A DNA stretch of 64,000 nt from an uncultured Nitriliruptoraceae bacterium (lineage in GTDB: Bacteria > Actinomycetota > Nitriliruptoria > Nitriliruptorales > Nitriliruptoraceae): positions 1 through 64,000 of the forward strand of contig CAJXTG010000004.1 in NCBI GenBank assembly GCA_913060655.1. Reading direction: 5' to 3'. This document shows positions 31,762 through 41,036 of this stretch, one piece after another. How positions within the stretch are numbered: the first letter of the stretch is position 1; every line of letters starts with the position of its first letter. The position numbers and the translations under genes are program-made. The notes under the pieces were generated by a model. That model saw nothing but the letters and a program-made list of their open reading frames with translations, was not told the DNA's origin and ran no database searches.

Positions 31762-32580
31762 ATGTCCGACGACGCGCAGGGGCCGGCGGCGGGGCCGCCG
31801 ACGAGCCTGACGGTCGTGGACCGGGTCGCGCACGTCGTCATCGAGCGGCCGGCGAAGCGCAACGCCCTCACCATGGCGATGCTCGAGCGGCTCCGCGACC
31901 ATGCCGGTGCCGTCGCCGACGCGATCGCCGCGGGGGACGTGCGGGCGGTCGTGGTGAGCGGCAGCGGCACGCACTTCTCCGCCGGGCTCGACCTCACCGA
32001 CCTCGCGGCGCTCGCGACGTCGGTGCCGGACGAGGACGCCATCGCCCGGGTGCAGGAGGTGTTCACCGCCTTCGAGGAGCTCGACGCCCCGGTGCTCGCG
32101 GCGATCGACGGGGTCTGCCTCGGGGGCGGGCTGCAGCTCGCCCTCGCCTGCCACCTGCGCGCGGTGACGTCGCGGGCGAGCCTCGGGGTGCTGGAACCGC
32201 GCTGGGGGCTCGTCCCCGACCTGGGGGCGAGCTGGCGTCTGCCGCGCCTGGTCGGTCAGGGACGCGCGACGGAGCTGCTCGTGTCGGCACGCCGGGTGGA
32301 CGCGGCCGAGGCCCTGCACCTCGGGCTGGCGGAGCTCACCCTCGACGGCGACGACGCGCGGACGGCCGCGCACGCGGTCGCGGCCCGCTGGGCGGCCGGG
32401 CCGGAGGTCCTGCGGGCACTGCCGCGCCTGGTGCGCGACGCCGCCGGGAGCGGGCGGGCCGCGGCGCTCGCGGCGGAGGCACGGCTGCAGCGGCGCATCC
32501 TCGCCGGTGACGACGTCGGCGAGGCGTTCCGGGCGGCGATGGAGGGACGGGAGCCGCACTTCGGCGGGGCCGGCGGCTGA
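31762..32580 (+). CDS. Enoyl-CoA hydratase/isomerase family protein
   Basis: 272-residue crotonase-fold protein of fatty or branched acyl-CoA metabolism. The CoA-binding/oxyanion elements are VVVSGSGTHFSAGLDLTDL and DGVCLGGGLQLALACHLR. A first catalytic Glu (E164-type) is plausibly in VLEPRWGLVPDLG, where Asp and Glu occur near the dienoyl-CoA isomerase position, so hydratase versus isomerase is undecided. ATG 31762 chosen with GGGGG upstream; a GTG two codons earlier is possible. No other beta-oxidation gene is close. A 7-bp hairpin follows the stop. Confidence 0.85.
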   Translation: MSDDAQGPAAGPPTSLTVVDRVAHVVIERPAKRNALTMAMLERLRDHAGAVADAIAAGDVRAVVVSGSGTHFSAGLDLTDLAALATSVPDEDAIARVQEVFTAFEELDAPVLAAIDGVCLGGGLQLALACHLRAVTSRASLGVLEPRWGLVPDLGASWRLPRLVGQGRATELLVSARRVDAAEALHLGLAELTLDGDDARTAAHAVAARWAAGPEVLRALPRLVRDAAGSGRAAALAAEARLQRRILAGDDVGEAFRAAMEGREPHFGGAGG

Positions 32581-32633
32581 GCCGGGGGCGGATCGGGCCG
32601 TCCGGTCGCGGTGCGGGTCCGAACCTTCGCCAC

Positions 32634-32651
32634 CAGGGTCCTCGGACCCTG
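32634..32651 (+). terminator. Terminator-like hairpin after the enoyl-CoA hydratase gene
   Basis: Perfect stem CAGGGTC / GACCCTG with a 4-nt CTCG loop, 53 nt after the stop. No U run follows, so termination strength is uncertain. Confidence 0.5.
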
Positions 32652-32670
32652 CACGTGTCGGGCACGTCGG

Positions 32671-32676
32671 TACAGT
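32671..32676 (+). promoter_or_regulatory. Candidate -10 element TACAGT for the DUF3040 gene
   Basis: Plus-strand hexamer 28 nt before ATG 32705. Confidence 0.5.
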
Positions 32677-32704
32677 GGCCGACCCGCACGAGAGGATGGG
32701 GTCG

Positions 32705-33001
32705 ATGGCGCTCTCCGAGCACGAGCAGCGCATGTTCGCCGAGATCGAACGGCAGCTGGTCGAGGACGACCCGCGGTTCGTGGCGCGGACGCGGCGGCGG
32801 CTGCGGGCCTGGTCGCCCGAGGTGCGGCTGCGCGCCGCCATCGTGCTCGCCGTCATCGGCGTGGTCAGCGTGTTCTCCCTGACCTTCGACATCCTGTTCG
32901 GCGTGCTGGGCATGGCCCTGCTCCTCGCCGCGATCCTGCTCGGCGCCGGTGCGGCGAACGACCGCTCCCGCCAGCAGCAGGGGCCGCCCGAGGGGCACTG
33001 A
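32705..33001 (+). CDS. DUF3040 family membrane protein
   Basis: 98-residue protein starting MALSEHEQRMFAEIERQL, the hallmark of actinobacterial DUF3040 proteins, followed by a basic stretch and two hydrophobic segments (AAIVLAVIGVVSVFSL and LFGVLGMALLLAAILLGAG). Function unknown; a gene of this family often stands next to the dcw cluster in actinomycetes, as here before mraZ. ATG 32705 follows an AGAGGATGGGG stretch. The stop codon lies inside the first copy of a 14-bp tandem repeat that continues into the intergenic region. Confidence 0.88.
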   Translation: MALSEHEQRMFAEIERQLVEDDPRFVARTRRRLRAWSPEVRLRAAIVLAVIGVVSVFSLTFDILFGVLGMALLLAAILLGAGAANDRSRQQQGPPEGH

Positions 33002-33048
33002 CCCGAGGGGCACGGGCCCGGGGGCACTGACTCGGGGGCACTGACCCG
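32992..33048. repeat. 14-bp tandem repeat, four copies, at the end of the DUF3040 gene
   Basis: Copies start at 32992, 33007, 33021 and 33035 and follow GGGGCACTGACYCG, the second copy being diverged. The array begins in the last codons of DUF3040 and crosses its stop. Confidence 0.75.
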
Positions 33049-33070
33049 GGTCCGCCCCCTCCGCCCCTCG

Positions 33071-33151
33071 TTCCACCCTTCGCTCCACCGGTGCTCCATC
33101 GATGCTCCACCGGTGGGCCCGTCGCGGCCCGAACCCCACCACTCCACTCCA
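33071..33151 (-). repeat. TGGAG motif array on the minus strand, possible MraZ-binding region
   Basis: On the plus strand CTCCA occurs at 33083, 33094 and 33105 (exactly 11 bp apart), with a variant TTCCA at 33071, and again at 33142 and 33147. Read on the minus strand these are TGGAG. Two further TGGAG copies lie on the plus strand at 33245 and 33255 across the mraZ promoter. MraZ proteins bind short direct repeats of this kind (TGGGA-type repeats with 5-nt spacers in E. coli, AAAGTG-type in Mycoplasma, as recalled). Confidence 0.5.
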
Positions 33152-33186
33152 CCCCGTAGAACCGCCTGAACGGGCGTTCTGCGGGG
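33152..33186 (+). terminator. Strong Rho-independent-type terminator before mraZ
   Basis: Stem CCCCGTAGAAC / GTTCTGCGGGG, 11 bp with one G-U pair, a 13-nt loop, followed by TTCTTC. Part of the 325-bp non-coding region between DUF3040 and mraZ, which otherwise holds repeats and the mraZ promoter and no gene. Confidence 0.75.
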
Positions 33187-33215
33187 TTCTTCATGGCATC
33201 GCCCGGTCGACGCGG

Positions 33216-33245
33216 TTGACGCGTGGGGTCGGTTCCCCCTAAAGT
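33216..33245 (+). promoter_or_regulatory. Promoter of the dcw cluster (TTGACG-N18-TAAAGT)
   Basis: A -35 TTGACG at 33216-33221 and -10 TAAAGT at 33240-33245, 18 bp apart: one of only two sites in the window with both boxes recognisable. The -10 overlaps the first of two plus-strand TGGAG motifs. Confidence 0.7.
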
Positions 33246-33259
33246 GGAGCGAAGTGGAG
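33241..33259 (+). promoter_or_regulatory. Candidate MraZ operator (two TGGAG direct repeats, 5-bp spacer)
   Basis: AAAGTGGAG and GAAGTGGAG repeat with a 10-bp period (TGGAG-N5-TGGAG) over the -10 and the predicted start point. This fits autoregulation by the MraZ protein encoded 70 bp downstream. Confidence 0.55.
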
Positions 33260-33326
33260 TACGCTCCCACGCGGTCGCCGGACGGTCCGGGTCGGCCCCG
33301 GAGCACGACGGGCGGAGGGGGGTGCG

Positions 33327-33742
33327 ATGTTCCTCGGTGAGCACCAGCACACCCTCGACGGGAAGGGCCGGATCATCCTGCCGGCCCGGTTCCGCGACCG
33401 GCTCGCGAGCGGCCTCGTCCTCACGCCGTCCCAGGACCGCTGCGTCGACGTGTGGCCGCTCACCGGCTTCGAACGCCGGGTGGAGGAGCTGCGGGCGCTG
33501 CCGCGCACCGACGAGCGCGCCCGCACCTACCTGCGCGTGTTCCTCGCCGGTGCGCACGAGGAGAAGCCCGACGCCCAGGGGCGCGTCACCGTCCCCGCGC
33601 GCCTGCGCGACTACGCCGGCCTCGACCGCGACCTCACCATCAACGGTGCGGACGAGCGCCTCGAGATCTGGGACCGGCCCACCTGGGAGCGCTACCGCGA
33701 GCGCGCCGAGGAGGCCTTCGCGACGCTCGACGGGGGGCTCTC

Positions 33743-33746
<4 letters not shown>
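33327..33746 (+). CDS. mraZ: Transcriptional regulator MraZ
   Basis: 139-residue protein with two AbrB-like half domains: MFLGEHQHTLDGKGRIILPARFRD at the start and EEKPDAQGRVTVPARLRDYAGL in the second half, each holding the DxKGR/P-type loop of the family. MraZ forms rings that bind repeated operators and regulates the dcw operon it heads. ATG 33327 follows GGAGGGGGG. Its upstream region carries matching direct repeats. The stop overlaps the rsmH GTG by four bases, tying regulator and first enzyme in translation. Confidence 0.96.
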
Positions 33747-34701
<955 letters not shown>

Positions 34702-34705
<4 letters not shown>

Positions 34706-35148
34706 GCGCCGTCGCGATCGAGGAGGTCCGCCACCTGCGTGCCGTCACCGCGTCGGCCGCGACCCCGCGAGCGGATGCGGCCCCGGAGGTGCGGTCCGGA
34801 CGACGCACGCTCGTGCTGCTGCTGGCGACCGCGAGCATCATCGTCGCCGCCGTGTTCGGCATCGTCGGCCTCAACGCCCTCGCGGCGAACGCGGCGGTGG
34901 AGGCCCGCGCGCTCGAACGCGAGGTCGGGGCGGCCGAACGGCGCTACGCCGAGCTCGTCGCGGCCGTCGCCGCCAAGGAGGACCCCGCGCGGATCCGCGC
35001 CGAGGCGTTCGAGCTCGGCATGGTGCCCTCCGTCGCCGCCCGGCACCTCGTCCTCTCGCGCACGCTCGACGCCGACGGCCGACGCGCCGCGGAGGCCGAC
35101 CGGGTCGTCGCCGACCCGCTCAAGCCCGTCCTGACGCAGGAGCGCTGA
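34702..35148 (+). CDS. ftsL: Cell division protein FtsL-like
   Basis: 148-residue bitopic protein: ~34 cytosolic residues, one membrane helix (LVLLLATASIIVAAVFGIV), then a short coiled coil (AAVEARALEREVGAAERRYAELVAAV) that fits FtsL/DivIC. FtsL joins FtsQ and FtsB/DivIC to activate FtsWI at the septum. Sequence identity among FtsL proteins is low, so the call rests on topology and position between rsmH and ftsI. The post-helix KEDPARIRAEAFELGM segment is the usual conserved tail. ATG 34702 overlaps the rsmH stop. Confidence 0.85.
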
Positions 35149-37035
35149 GTGGGTCGCTGGCGGACCGACGACCAGGCACGCCTGTCGCGCCGACGGGTCC
35201 GGCTCGCGGCCGTCCTGTTCGGCCTGCTCACCGTCGCGACCGTCGCGCAGCTCGTCGACATCCAGGTCCTCAGCGCCGAGGAGCACGCCGAGCGGGGCGT
35301 CCGCCAGCGCATGCGCACCATCGACCTGCCCGCCTCCCGCGGGCGCATCTACGACCGTGAGGGTGACGTGCTCGCCACGTCGGTCACCAGCGCCACCCTC
35401 TACGCCGACCCCCGCAGCTTCCGGCCCCAGCAGCGACCCGACGGTCGGCTCGTGCCCGCCGCAGGGGACCCGGTGCGGGTCGCCCGCACCCTCGCCCCGC
35501 TGCTCGACGTGCCGGCGGACGAGCTCGAGGACCGGCTGCGCCGCGACGCGCACTTCGTCTACCTCGCCCGGCAGCTCGACCTCGCGCGCGGCGAGGAGAT
35601 CATGGCGCTGCGGCTGCCCGGCATCGGCATGCTGACCGAGCCGCGACGCGTCTACCCGGGCGGCGGACTCGCCGCCCAGGTCATCGGGTTCACCGGCATC
35701 GACGGGGACGCCCTGCAGGGGCTCGAGGCGCGGCACGACGACCTGCTGCGCGGCACCCCCGGCACGCTGCACTTCGAGCAGGCCATCGGCGGGCTCGCCA
35801 TCACCTCCGGTCCGCGTGAGGTCGAGGCCGCCACGCCCGGCCGTGACCTCGTCCTCACCCTCGACCGCGACATCCAGTACGCCGCTGAGCGGGCCGCCGC
35901 CGACGCGCTGGAGCGTCACGACGCCGCCGGCGCGACCGTCGTCGTGCTCGAGGTCGGCACCGGCGAGGTCCTCGGCATGGCGTCCGCCCCCACCTTCGAC
36001 CCGGCCGAGCTCCGACGTGACGAGCAGCAGTTCTGGCGCAACCGGGCCGTCACCGACCTCCTCGAGCCCGGCTCCGTCCAGAAGCCGCTCGCCGTCGCGG
36101 CGGCGCTCGAGTCCGGCGCGATCACCCCGGCGACCGTCCTCGAGGTCCCCGACCGCCTGACCGTCGGCGGCCACACCTTCACCGACGTCAGCAAGCACGG
36201 GGTCGAGCGGTGGACCGCCGGCGACGTGCTCGCGCGCTCCAGCAACGTCGGGGCGATCCGCATCGCCCAGCGGACCGGCGAGGAGGCGCTGCGGTCCCAG
36301 CTGCTCGCCTTCGGCTACGGCCGTCCGACCGGCCTGCGGTTCCCCGGCGAGGTCGGCGGGTACGTGCCGCCGGCCGACGAGTGGTGGGCGACCACCCTGC
36401 CGACGGCCGCGATCGGCTACGGCACGTCCAGCACGCTGCTGCAGCTCGCCACCGCCTACGCCGCGCTCGCCAACGACGGGACGCTGGTCGACCCGGTGCT
36501 CGTCCGCGGCACCCTCGGCACCGACGGCACGCTGGTGGCCGCGACCCCGCCGGAGCGACGACGCGTCGTGTCCACCGCCACGGCCCGCCAGGTCCTCGAC
36601 ATGCTCGAGCAGGCGGTCGCCGGCCCGGGGGCCACGGGCACGCGGGCACGCATCCCCGGCTACCGGGTCGGTGGGAAGACGGGCACCGCCATCAAGGTCG
36701 CCGCCGAGGGCGGCTACACCGAGGACGAGTACGTCAGCACCTTCGTCGGCGTCGCCCCGCTGGACGACCCGCGCATCGTCGTCGCCGTCATGGTCGACGA
36801 CCCCACCGGCGCCTACTACGGCGGCGCGGTCGCCGCCCCGGTGTTCCAGGAGGTCATGCACGCCAGCCTGCTCGCCCGGCGCATCGTCCCCGACGGTGAG
36901 GGGCGCACGCTCGACGAGCTGGTGCAGGAGACGCGGCGCATCGCCGAGGAGGCCGCCGAGGAGGCCGCGGAGGAGGCCGCCGAGGAGGCCGCGCCGGCCG
37001 CCGCCGAGGACCCGTCCGAGGCCCGGGACCGCTGA
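35149..37035 (+). CDS. ftsI: Septal penicillin-binding protein, transpeptidase FtsI (PBP3)
   Basis: 628-residue class B PBP. An N-terminal helix (VRLAAVLFGLLTVATVAQLVDI) is followed by the dimerisation domain with ASRGRIYDREGDVLA, then the transpeptidase with S309-V-Q-K312, S364-S-N366 and K510-T-G-T. No PASTA repeats are seen. The last ~30 residues are an odd Glu/Ala run (EEAAEEAAEEAAEEAA) that may be disordered or coiled. It forms septal crosslinks with FtsW. GTG 35149 begins directly after the ftsL stop. Confidence 0.95.
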   Translation: MGRWRTDDQARLSRRRVRLAAVLFGLLTVATVAQLVDIQVLSAEEHAERGVRQRMRTIDLPASRGRIYDREGDVLATSVTSATLYADPRSFRPQQRPDGRLVPAAGDPVRVARTLAPLLDVPADELEDRLRRDAHFVYLARQLDLARGEEIMALRLPGIGMLTEPRRVYPGGGLAAQVIGFTGIDGDALQGLEARHDDLLRGTPGTLHFEQAIGGLAITSGPREVEAATPGRDLVLTLDRDIQYAAERAAADALERHDAAGATVVVLEVGTGEVLGMASAPTFDPAELRRDEQQFWRNRAVTDLLEPGSVQKPLAVAAALESGAITPATVLEVPDRLTVGGHTFTDVSKHGVERWTAGDVLARSSNVGAIRIAQRTGEEALRSQLLAFGYGRPTGLRFPGEVGGYVPPADEWWATTLPTAAIGYGTSSTLLQLATAYAALANDGTLVDPVLVRGTLGTDGTLVAATPPERRRVVSTATARQVLDMLEQAVAGPGATGTRARIPGYRVGGKTGTAIKVAAEGGYTEDEYVSTFVGVAPLDDPRIVVAVMVDDPTGAYYGGAVAAPVFQEVMHASLLARRIVPDGEGRTLDELVQETRRIAEEAAEEAAEEAAEEAAPAAAEDPSEARDR

Positions 37036-37088
37036 CGTGCCGGGCGTCGGGGTGGCCGGACGTCCACGGGCCGTGCAGGCGCCACCGT

Positions 37089-37094
37089 TAGGCT
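37089..37094 (+). promoter_or_regulatory. Candidate internal dcw promoter, -10 TAGGCT
   Basis: Hexamer in the 112-bp gap between ftsI and murE, the largest gap within the cluster before ftsZ. It is followed 53 nt later by the murE GTG, and suggests a second transcription start inside the cluster. Confidence 0.45.
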
Positions 37095-37147
37095 CCGTCG
37101 GCGCGAGCACCGGGTTCGGCCGGGCCACCGAGCGTGCGAGGAGCACC

Positions 37148-38614
37148 GTGTCCGCGCGACTCTCCACCCTCGCCGAACGCCTCCCCGGCGCCGTGCTCCA
37201 TGGGCCCGACGTCACCGTCGGCGACGCCACCCACGACAGCCGGGACGTGCGGCCCGGCGCCCTGTTCTGCGCCGTCCGCGGCGCCACCCACGACGGGCAC
37301 GACCACGTCGCGGAGGCCGTCGCGGCCGGTGCCGCCGCCCTCCTCGTCGAACGGCCCGTCCCCGGCGGGACGCCCCAGCTCGTCGTGCCGTCGGTCCGTG
37401 CCGCACTGGGACCCGCCGCGGCGGCCGTGCACGCCGACCCCGCCACCGAGCTGCGCATGCTCGGCGTCACCGGCACGAACGGCAAGACGACCGTCACCTT
37501 CCTCCTCGAGGCGGCGATGGCGGCGGCCGGCTGGGGCAGCGGTCGCATCGGCACGCTCGGGGCGCGGCTGCACGGCCGCCCCGAGCCGGGCGTGCGCACC
37601 ACCCCCGAGGCGACGGACCTGCAGCGGCTCCTGCGCAGCCTGCGCACCCGAGGCGCCGACGGCGTCGCGATGGAGGTGTCCTCCCACGGGTTGGACCTGC
37701 AGCGCGTCGACGGGACCGTGTTCGACGTGGCCGCGTTCACCAACCTCACGCGCGACCATCTCGACTGGCACGGCACGATGGACGCCTACCTGGCGGCGAA
37801 GGCGCGCCTGTTCACCCCGGCCCTCGCCCGCCACGCCGTCGTCCACGTCGACGCGCCCGGTGCGGACGCGCTGCTCGCACGGGTCGAGGTGCCCGTGACG
37901 ACGATCGGGACCGGGCCAGGCGTCGACGTCGCCGTCGCGCGGCGCACGTCCGGCCCGGACGGTTCCACCGCCGTCGTCAGCCTCGACGGGTCCGAGCTCG
38001 AGGTCGGGACCGTCATGCGCGGCGCCCACAACCTCGACAACGTGCTCGTCGCCCTCGTCACCGCCGTCCGCGCCGGCATCGCACCGTCCGTCGTCCGCGA
38101 CGCCCTCGCGACCGTGCCCGCACCGCCCGGCCGGCTCGAACCGTTCGGCGGCGGTGGCGACCCGCTCGTGCTCGTCGACTACGCCCACACGCCCGACGCC
38201 GTCGCGCGCATCGTCGGCCTCGGTCGCACCCTCGTCGGTGCCGGGGCGGCCCTCCACGTCGTCCTCGGCGCGGGCGGTGACCGCGACCGTGACAAGCGCG
38301 GCCCGATGGGTCGGGCGGCCGGCGACGCCGACCGTGTGCTCGTCACCGACGACAACCCCCGGGGCGAGGACCCCGCCGTCATCCGGGCCGCCGTCGCCGC
38401 CGGCGCGCGGGAGGGGAGCGCCAGCGTCGAGGACGTGGCCGGACGGGCCGACGCGATCGAGCGGGCCGTCCTCGCCGCCGGCCCCGGCGACGTCGTCCTC
38501 GTCCTCGGGCGCGGGCACGAGGCCGAGCAGGAGGTCGCCGGCCGGCGGTCCCCGCTCGACGACCGCGACCTCGTCCGCGCCGCCCTCGCCCGCCGCACCG
38601 GGGCCGTCGCATGA
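37148..38614 (+). CDS. murE: UDP-MurNAc-tripeptide synthetase (meso-diaminopimelate adding)
   Basis: 488-residue Mur ligase adding the third stem residue. P-loop GVTGTNGKTTVTF, the carbamoyl-Lys region and the substrate-specificity motif DNPR in TDDNPRGEDP. DNPR marks the meso-DAP type as opposed to L-Lys enzymes, so the wall is predicted to be DAP-type. The MEVSSHGLDLQRVDG segment is also family typical. GTG 37148 is preceded by GAGGAG and lies behind its own -10, suggesting a sub-operon start. Stop overlaps the murF ATG. Confidence 0.96.
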   Translation: MSARLSTLAERLPGAVLHGPDVTVGDATHDSRDVRPGALFCAVRGATHDGHDHVAEAVAAGAAALLVERPVPGGTPQLVVPSVRAALGPAAAAVHADPATELRMLGVTGTNGKTTVTFLLEAAMAAAGWGSGRIGTLGARLHGRPEPGVRTTPEATDLQRLLRSLRTRGADGVAMEVSSHGLDLQRVDGTVFDVAAFTNLTRDHLDWHGTMDAYLAAKARLFTPALARHAVVHVDAPGADALLARVEVPVTTIGTGPGVDVAVARRTSGPDGSTAVVSLDGSELEVGTVMRGAHNLDNVLVALVTAVRAGIAPSVVRDALATVPAPPGRLEPFGGGGDPLVLVDYAHTPDAVARIVGLGRTLVGAGAALHVVLGAGGDRDRDKRGPMGRAAGDADRVLVTDDNPRGEDPAVIRAAVAAGAREGSASVEDVAGRADAIERAVLAAGPGDVVLVLGRGHEAEQEVAGRRSPLDDRDLVRAALARRTGAVA

Positions 38615-40008
38615 TCCCGCTGCCCATCGAGCGGCTCGCCGACGTCCTCGCCGCCCGGGTGGTCGGCGACCACGACGCGACGCCGGTGGAACGCGTCATG
38701 ACCGACAGCCGGATCGAGAGCGACCACCCCGCCGTGTTCTTCGCCCTGCGCACCGACCGCGCCGACGGGCACGCGCACGTCGCCGCTGCGGCGGAGGCCG
38801 GGGCGACGTGTGCCGTCGTCGCCCACACCACCCCCGACCCCGGGCTGGTGCAGCTGCAGGTCGACGACCCGTGGCGTGCGCTCGAGCGGCTGGCCCGCCA
38901 CGTCGTGGACACCGTCGCACCGCGCGTCGTCGCCATCACCGGCTCCTACGGCAAGACGACGGTGAAGGACCTGACCGCCGCGGCGCTCGCGCCGACGCGG
39001 CGCGTCGTCGCCGCGCGCGGCTCGTTCAACAACGAGCTCGGTGTCCCCCTGACGATGCTCGAGGTCACCACCGGCGTCGAGGTGCTCGTCGCCGAGGCCG
39101 GCGCCCGCAACGCGGGCGACCTCGCCGACCTCGGCCGGCTCCTCGCCCCCGACGTCGCGGTGGTCACCGCCGTCGGGCCGGTCCATCTCGCCACGTTCGG
39201 GGACGAGGACGGGGTGGCCGCGGAGAAGTCGCGGCTGGTGACCGCCCTCGGCGACGGCGGGACGGCCGTGCTCAACGCCGACGACCCGCGTGTCGCCGCG
39301 ATGGCCGCCGTGGCCCCATCGGTGGTCACCGTCAGCGCCACCGGTGCGGCCGCCGACGTGCGCGCCCACGACGTCCGCGTCGACCCGACCGGTCGGGTCC
39401 GGGCCCGCGCGGCGACGCCATGGGGCGACGTCGAGCTCGCCCTGCCGCTGCCGGGCGTGCACCACCTCACCAACGGGCTGCTGGCCCTCGCCGTCGCCGG
39501 CCTCGAGGGCACACCGGTGGCGACGGCCGCGGCCGCGCTGGCCGACGCCCCCACCAGCCCGCACCGGGCGGTGCTGGCGCGGGCCGGCGGGCTCACCGTC
39601 CTCGACGACTCCTACAACGCGAGCCCGCCGACGGTGCGGGGCGCCCTGCGCACCCTCGCGGACCTGCCGTGCGACGGACGCCGCTGGGCGGTGCTGGGGG
39701 AGATGGCCGAGCTCGGCGTGGACGCGGCGGCGCAGCACCGGACGGTCGGTGCGGCGTGCGACGCCGTCGACGTGCTCGTCACCGTCGGCCCGGCGACCGG
39801 ACCGCTGGCGGAGGCGGCCGCCGCCCTGCCCGGCGCCCCCGAGGTCCACCGCGTGGCGGACCATCGGGCGGCCGCGGACCTCGTCGTCGCCGGCGCACGC
39901 CCCGGCGACGTCGTGCTGTTCAAGGCGTCCCGCGTGGCGACGCTGGACCGTGCGGTCGCCGCCGTCCTCGCCGCGCTCGGCGGTGCGGAGGAGGGGGACG
40001 CCGCATGA
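38611..40008 (+). CDS. murF: UDP-MurNAc-tripeptide--D-Ala-D-Ala ligase
   Basis: 465-residue Mur ligase completing the pentapeptide. P-loop is ITGSYGKTTVKD; further landmarks are RGSFNNELGVPLTML (SFNNxxGxPLT), VAEAGARNAGDLADL, and DDSYNASPPTVRGAL, all specific for MurF. ATG 38611 overlaps the murE stop (ATGA), and its stop overlaps the mraY ATG. The P-loop Tyr (GSYGKTT) replaces the common Val or Asn but keeps the GKTT core. Confidence 0.96.
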   Translation: MIPLPIERLADVLAARVVGDHDATPVERVMTDSRIESDHPAVFFALRTDRADGHAHVAAAAEAGATCAVVAHTTPDPGLVQLQVDDPWRALERLARHVVDTVAPRVVAITGSYGKTTVKDLTAAALAPTRRVVAARGSFNNELGVPLTMLEVTTGVEVLVAEAGARNAGDLADLGRLLAPDVAVVTAVGPVHLATFGDEDGVAAEKSRLVTALGDGGTAVLNADDPRVAAMAAVAPSVVTVSATGAAADVRAHDVRVDPTGRVRARAATPWGDVELALPLPGVHHLTNGLLALAVAGLEGTPVATAAAALADAPTSPHRAVLARAGGLTVLDDSYNASPPTVRGALRTLADLPCDGRRWAVLGEMAELGVDAAAQHRTVGAACDAVDVLVTVGPATGPLAEAAAALPGAPEVHRVADHRAAADLVVAGARPGDVVLFKASRVATLDRAVAAVLAALGGAEEGDAA

Positions 40009-41036
40009 TCGCCATCCTGCTCGCCGCGACCGTCGCCTTCCTCCTCGCGCTCGTCGGCACCCCCCTCATCATCGCCTTCTTCCGCCGGCGCGGGTTCGGG
40101 CAGCCGATCCGCGACGAGGGGCCGACGTCGCACCGGACGAAGGCGGGGACGCCGACGATGGGCGGCACCGCCATCGTCCTCGCCACCGTCGTCGCCTACG
40201 CCGTCGCGCAGGTCGGACGGCCGACGTGGACCGCGTCCGGCCTGCTGCTCGTGCTCACGTTCGTCGCGATGGCGCTCGTCGGCGCGGCCGACGACCTCAT
40301 CAAGCTGCGCATGCGCCGCAACCTCGGGCTGAACAAGACGACGAAGCTCGTCGGGCAGGTCCTCATCGCGGTCGCCTTCGCCTGGCTCGCGCCCGCCTGG
40401 GCAGGGGTGTCGCGCAGCATCACCGTCGTCGGTGCGATCGAGCTGCCCGTCGGCCCGGCCGTGTTCACGCTGTGGGTGTTCCTGCTCATCGTCGGCGCGT
40501 CGAACGCCGTGAACCTCACCGACGGGCTCGACGGGCTCGCGGCCGGCGCCTCCGCCCTCGTCCTCGGCGCGTTCACCCTCATCGCGTTCTGGCAGTTCCG
40601 CAACAGCGGCGAGTACGCCATCGACGCCGCGTCCGCCCTCGACGTCGCCGTCGTCGCCGCGTCGGTCACCGCCGCGGCCGCCGGGTTCCTGTGGCACAAC
40701 GCCCCGCCCGCCCGCATCTTCATGGGGGACACCGGCTCGCTCGCCCTCGGGGGGCTGCTCGCCGCCGCGTCGGTCGTCACCGGGACGCAGGTGCTCCTCG
40801 TCGTGCTCGGCGGGCTGTTCGTCATCGAGACGCTGTCGGTCGTCATCCAGGTCGCCGTGTTCCGCACGACCGGACGGCGCGTGTTCCGCATGGCGCCCTT
40901 CCACCACCACTTCGAGCTGCTCGGCTGGCAGGAGGCCACGATCATCGTGCGCTTCTGGATCCTCGCCGGCATCGGCATCGCCCTCGGACTCGGCCTGTTC
41001 TACGCCGAGTTCCTCACCCGGGTGGCGCTGCTGTGA
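40005..41036 (+). CDS. mraY: Phospho-MurNAc-pentapeptide-transferase
   Basis: 343-residue membrane enzyme making lipid I on the inner leaflet. Ten hydrophobic helices carry the MraY motifs: GPTSHRTKAGTPTMGG, GAADDLIKLRMRRNLGL (Asp-Asp), SNAVNLTDGLDGLAAG, and MAPFHHHFELLGW. ATG 40005 overlaps the murF stop. Its own stop overlaps the ftsW GTG, so murD, which normally stands here, is absent. Length matches actinobacterial MraY. Confidence 0.97.
   Translation: MIAILLAATVAFLLALVGTPLIIAFFRRRGFGQPIRDEGPTSHRTKAGTPTMGGTAIVLATVVAYAVAQVGRPTWTASGLLLVLTFVAMALVGAADDLIKLRMRRNLGLNKTTKLVGQVLIAVAFAWLAPAWAGVSRSITVVGAIELPVGPAVFTLWVFLLIVGASNAVNLTDGLDGLAAGASALVLGAFTLIAFWQFRNSGEYAIDAASALDVAVVAASVTAAAAGFLWHNAPPARIFMGDTGSLALGGLLAAASVVTGTQVLLVVLGGLFVIETLSVVIQVAVFRTTGRRVFRMAPFHHHFELLGWQEATIIVRFWILAGIGIALGLGLFYAEFLTRVALL

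Noticed and set aside
33001-33326. Repeats in the mraZ upstream region as a CRISPR array
   Set aside because: Repeat units are 5-14 bp with no unique spacers of constant length, and no cas gene is present.
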